The notes under the pieces are model-generated. The model saw only the letters and a program-made list of their open reading frames with translations. It was not told the DNA's origin and ran no database searches. A DNA stretch of 21,310 nucleotides, taken from positions 1 to 21,310 of the forward strand of contig JASJQH010000209.1 in assembly GCA_040143965.1 (NCBI GenBank). Direction: 5' to 3'. A program made the position numbers and the translations under genes. Below, piece after piece: positions 19,280 to 21,310 of the stretch (the first letter of the stretch is position 1; each line of letters opens with the position of its first letter). Source of the DNA: Basidiobolus ranarum. Lineage: Eukaryota > Basidiobolomycota > Basidiobolomycetes > Basidiobolales.

Positions 19280-20340
19280 CATTTCACTGCAGGTGCACTC
19301 CATTGGGAACTTCCAGAATATATAGCAAGGGCCTATAATCTCTAAGCATTGTGAAAGATGCAGCAGAAAATATATTGAATACTGGCATATACTCAGTCTA
19401 TCTTCTTTAAACCTGTAATAAAGTTTTTCATATCCAATTACAAAATGTTTGCACTATTGCTATATCTGCCTGAGATCTGCCAATGTGAGTTGATGCCATA
19501 AGAATATATTAACAATATTGACAAATAACTCCACATGTTGCCAATACTTATCAGGCAGGAATCTTTTTAAATTCCATTTAAATATATACAAATCCAATAC
19601 TTCCAGTTTTTGAATTTGAATAAATGCCTAGATGAGTGGATATTGACAGGAGTCCAGGTAAAATATGATGGTATCTTGATGTTTTAAAGCATTTTTCCAA
19701 TTGATTCAAACTTTGATCCTATCTTATATGGCTCATTCATATTGAATTTACCACTATGTAGCTGAGTAAGCAGTATCAGAATGTTGTTGATTAGTAAGTG
19801 CATAGTGCCTAATGGAAAGCTCTGGCTCTAGCTAATCCCCTTTAGCAATATAATCTCAAGCTTATGGCTAATACCAAGTTTGATGTTAGACTGACTATAT
19901 GGTGAATTGATATCAGTGATCATATTGAAATCTGACCGGGCTCTTGATGGTAAAATCAAGAAGTTTAGCATTGTATTTGGATAGTAGTAATGCATATGCC
20001 TGTCAGAGTAAACTCCATTGATTTGACAAAATCTACATCATGATTGTGCATTGTGCCTGCAAAAACCTCCAAGTTTACTAATGGCAGGAGTGTCACCAAT
20101 ATATGCAATAATATTAGCTTTAATAAATTTTCACCCATATGAACCCCATTAGATAAAAATTTGAATTCTGCAATTTAAGGCTCCAAGAACCCTAGCAGAA
20201 ATATGAGGATTGTGATTGTAGGAAAACCATCACAATTTTAATCCATTTGGGATTGACCATTCACTCACCATCATAAAATCATCTGGTTAGATTTGATTTT
20301 GATCAATTTTTTCAGTCTCAGGAGTGAAATTTCAAGATCT
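19280..20340 (-). mobile_element. Relic DNA transposon, Tnp2/Plavaka (CACTA-like) transposase fragment
   Basis: Reading the minus strand, two blocks match the fungal Tnp2-type transposases of CACTA/Plavaka-like cut-and-paste elements. One is GDTPAISKLGGF followed by a HN...C.FC knuckle and HYYYPN (about 20100-19970). The other has SQSFPLGTMHLLINNI and HSGKFNMNEPYKIG...FESIGK (about 19830-19690), equivalent to the family's FPxDxMHLxxEN motif. Stops lie between the blocks, so it is a dead copy. Its left edge is unclear because it merges with the truncated hexokinase-like gene around 19230-19345. Terminal inverted repeats were not found. CpG is almost absent throughout. Confidence 0.65.
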
Positions 20341-20449
20341 TGCAAAATAGTTGCGCATGATTGGCTACAATCTCAGAGAACCATGGATGAACACATGTGC
20401 AAATAACATAACTCAAATTTTACACAATTACCACTTGAATGCTAATTTT

Positions 20450-21290
20450 TCACCTTCAAAATCCCTAGTCTCTTTGATATATTCTCCTGAATATTTTTAT
20501 AGAGTTCTTCATACCCAAGGTTTAGCTCATACCCAACACAAGTTTGTATCAATATCTCCATCAAAGCACACCTTTGTATTAATGTTGATGAATCAACATT
20601 CTTCCAGCTATCTGGCTGATACCCTGTAATATTGTGCCACTCAGTATTAAGTTCTTCCCAGATATCTGCATGGTCAACACCAGACTGAACATCAAGTTGA
20701 ATTTTCTTCTTCTGAAGCCACTTTCTGCATACTTATACTGTGTTTTTCCCTTCATACTTTTGGAAATACTCCTCAAGCACTTTGACTATTTTTGTACATC
20801 CTTGTAGTGTGACACTACTGAGGGTGCTTTGTGGTGTTTGTGTGGCTTTTTGCTTGCCTTTAACTTTGGGGCTAATTTCAACACTTTGAAAAGTACCAGT
20901 TGAGGTTGGAGAGCTGTGAGTTTTATTTGCTGGTGTTTTGGCTTTTTGAGAGGTGCCAGGTGTTGGATAAACTTCCAAATTTAGCACTCTTCCAACTGGT
21001 GTACCCAGTTCCATGGTGAAATTAAGCTTTTTTGCCAGTATATCTGACTCTGGAATTGCAAAACTTTGTAATGATGTGAAAATTTGGTAAGTGGGACAGT
21101 AGAGCCTAAACTCACTGGCTCCTTTGCTTTTCCCTTGGGTTTACTAACTTCCTGCTCCTTCAGTACTTCTTTAGCTGCTTTTCTTTCTTTTCCAAGTTGA
21201 TAATTGCGTACATTTTTGAGATATTTCATGAATAGGCCTATACTAGCCCAATTGCCATTTGCTTGCAAAAACCCAGGATAAGCCACATGA
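20450..21290 (-). mobile_element. Repeat-derived coding relic upstream of the transposase block, family unknown
   Basis: Minus-strand open stretches (for example 21286-20981 and 21014-20733) encode Lys/Pro/Ser/Thr-rich protein with segments such as LKEQEVSKPKGKAKE and SPKVKGKQKATQTPQ, followed by more open sequence toward 20450. It shares the extreme CpG depletion of the transposase block and lies directly upstream on the same strand, so it may be the first part of the same element or a separate element. It looks broken in a few places. The family was not recognised, and it continues past the window end or close to it. Confidence 0.4.
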
Positions 21291-21310
21291 AATAAGTCAA
21301 GAACCTTCAG

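Noticed and set aside
1-21310. CRISPR arrays, rRNA genes or bacterial-type operons
   Set aside because: No regularly spaced repeats, rRNA sequence or ribosome-binding-site-led gene strings; the intron-rich layout is eukaryotic.

Overview
The window looks like nuclear DNA of a fungus, most likely an early-diverging (non-Dikarya) lineage. Genes are compact and rich in short introns of about 50-100 bases, mostly GT-AG with CTAAC/TTAAC-like branch sites. The gene set is fungal: the end of a PDR-type ABC transporter, a PTM1-type Golgi membrane protein, Sso-type syntaxins and a hexokinase relative. At least two introns, probably three, have the signature of the minor (U12) spliceosome. Ascomycetes and basidiomycetes have essentially lost that machinery, while some Mucoromycota and Zoopagomycota keep it. 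The species was not identified.

Layout. 3-251 (+): C-terminus of an ABC-G transporter. 252-1520: no gene seen. 1521-1958: CCAAT/TATA promoter and a small unknown ORF. 2569-3472 (-): HARE-HTH protein, three exons. 3861-4233 (+): small one-pass membrane protein, two exons. 4703-5911 (-): syntaxin A, seven exons. 5912-9741: gene-poor, with a decayed S-adenosylmethionine synthetase copy (6938-8016), an unidentified relic and weak small ORFs. 9742-11966 (+): PTM1/GOST-family seven-TM protein, eleven exons. 12393-13223 (+): intronless alpha/beta hydrolase. 13972-15505 and 16185-17633 (+): syntaxins B and C in tandem. 18266-19274 (+): truncated, degenerate hexokinase-like gene. About 19280-21310 (-): CpG-depleted transposon DNA with a Tnp2/Plavaka-like transposase relic.

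The main discovery is about splicing. The PTM1-type gene keeps one reading frame and its family motifs only if two introns are removed as AT-AC introns (11190-11263 and 11551-11620). Both begin with ATATCCTTT and have a CCTTAAC branch site 11-12 bases from the acceptor; the second has the exact TTCCTTAAC consensus. A third intron, in syntaxin C (16482-16561), starts with GTATCCTTTT. The paralogous introns at the same position and phase in syntaxins A and B look like ordinary U2 introns, so this may be a case of intron-type switching inside a local gene family.

The three syntaxins are one family. B and C share seven consecutive internal exons of identical length (106, 75, 65, 109, 77, 96, 159). 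A keeps the 106 and 75 exons, has a 186-base exon equal to 109+77, and has fused its last three. The syntaxins and the PTM1-type protein all belong to secretory and Golgi traffic, but there is no sign of a functional operon or metabolic cluster. The right edge records transposon activity: a hexokinase paralogue that lost its phosphate-binding loop ends abruptly where CpG-poor transposon DNA begins.
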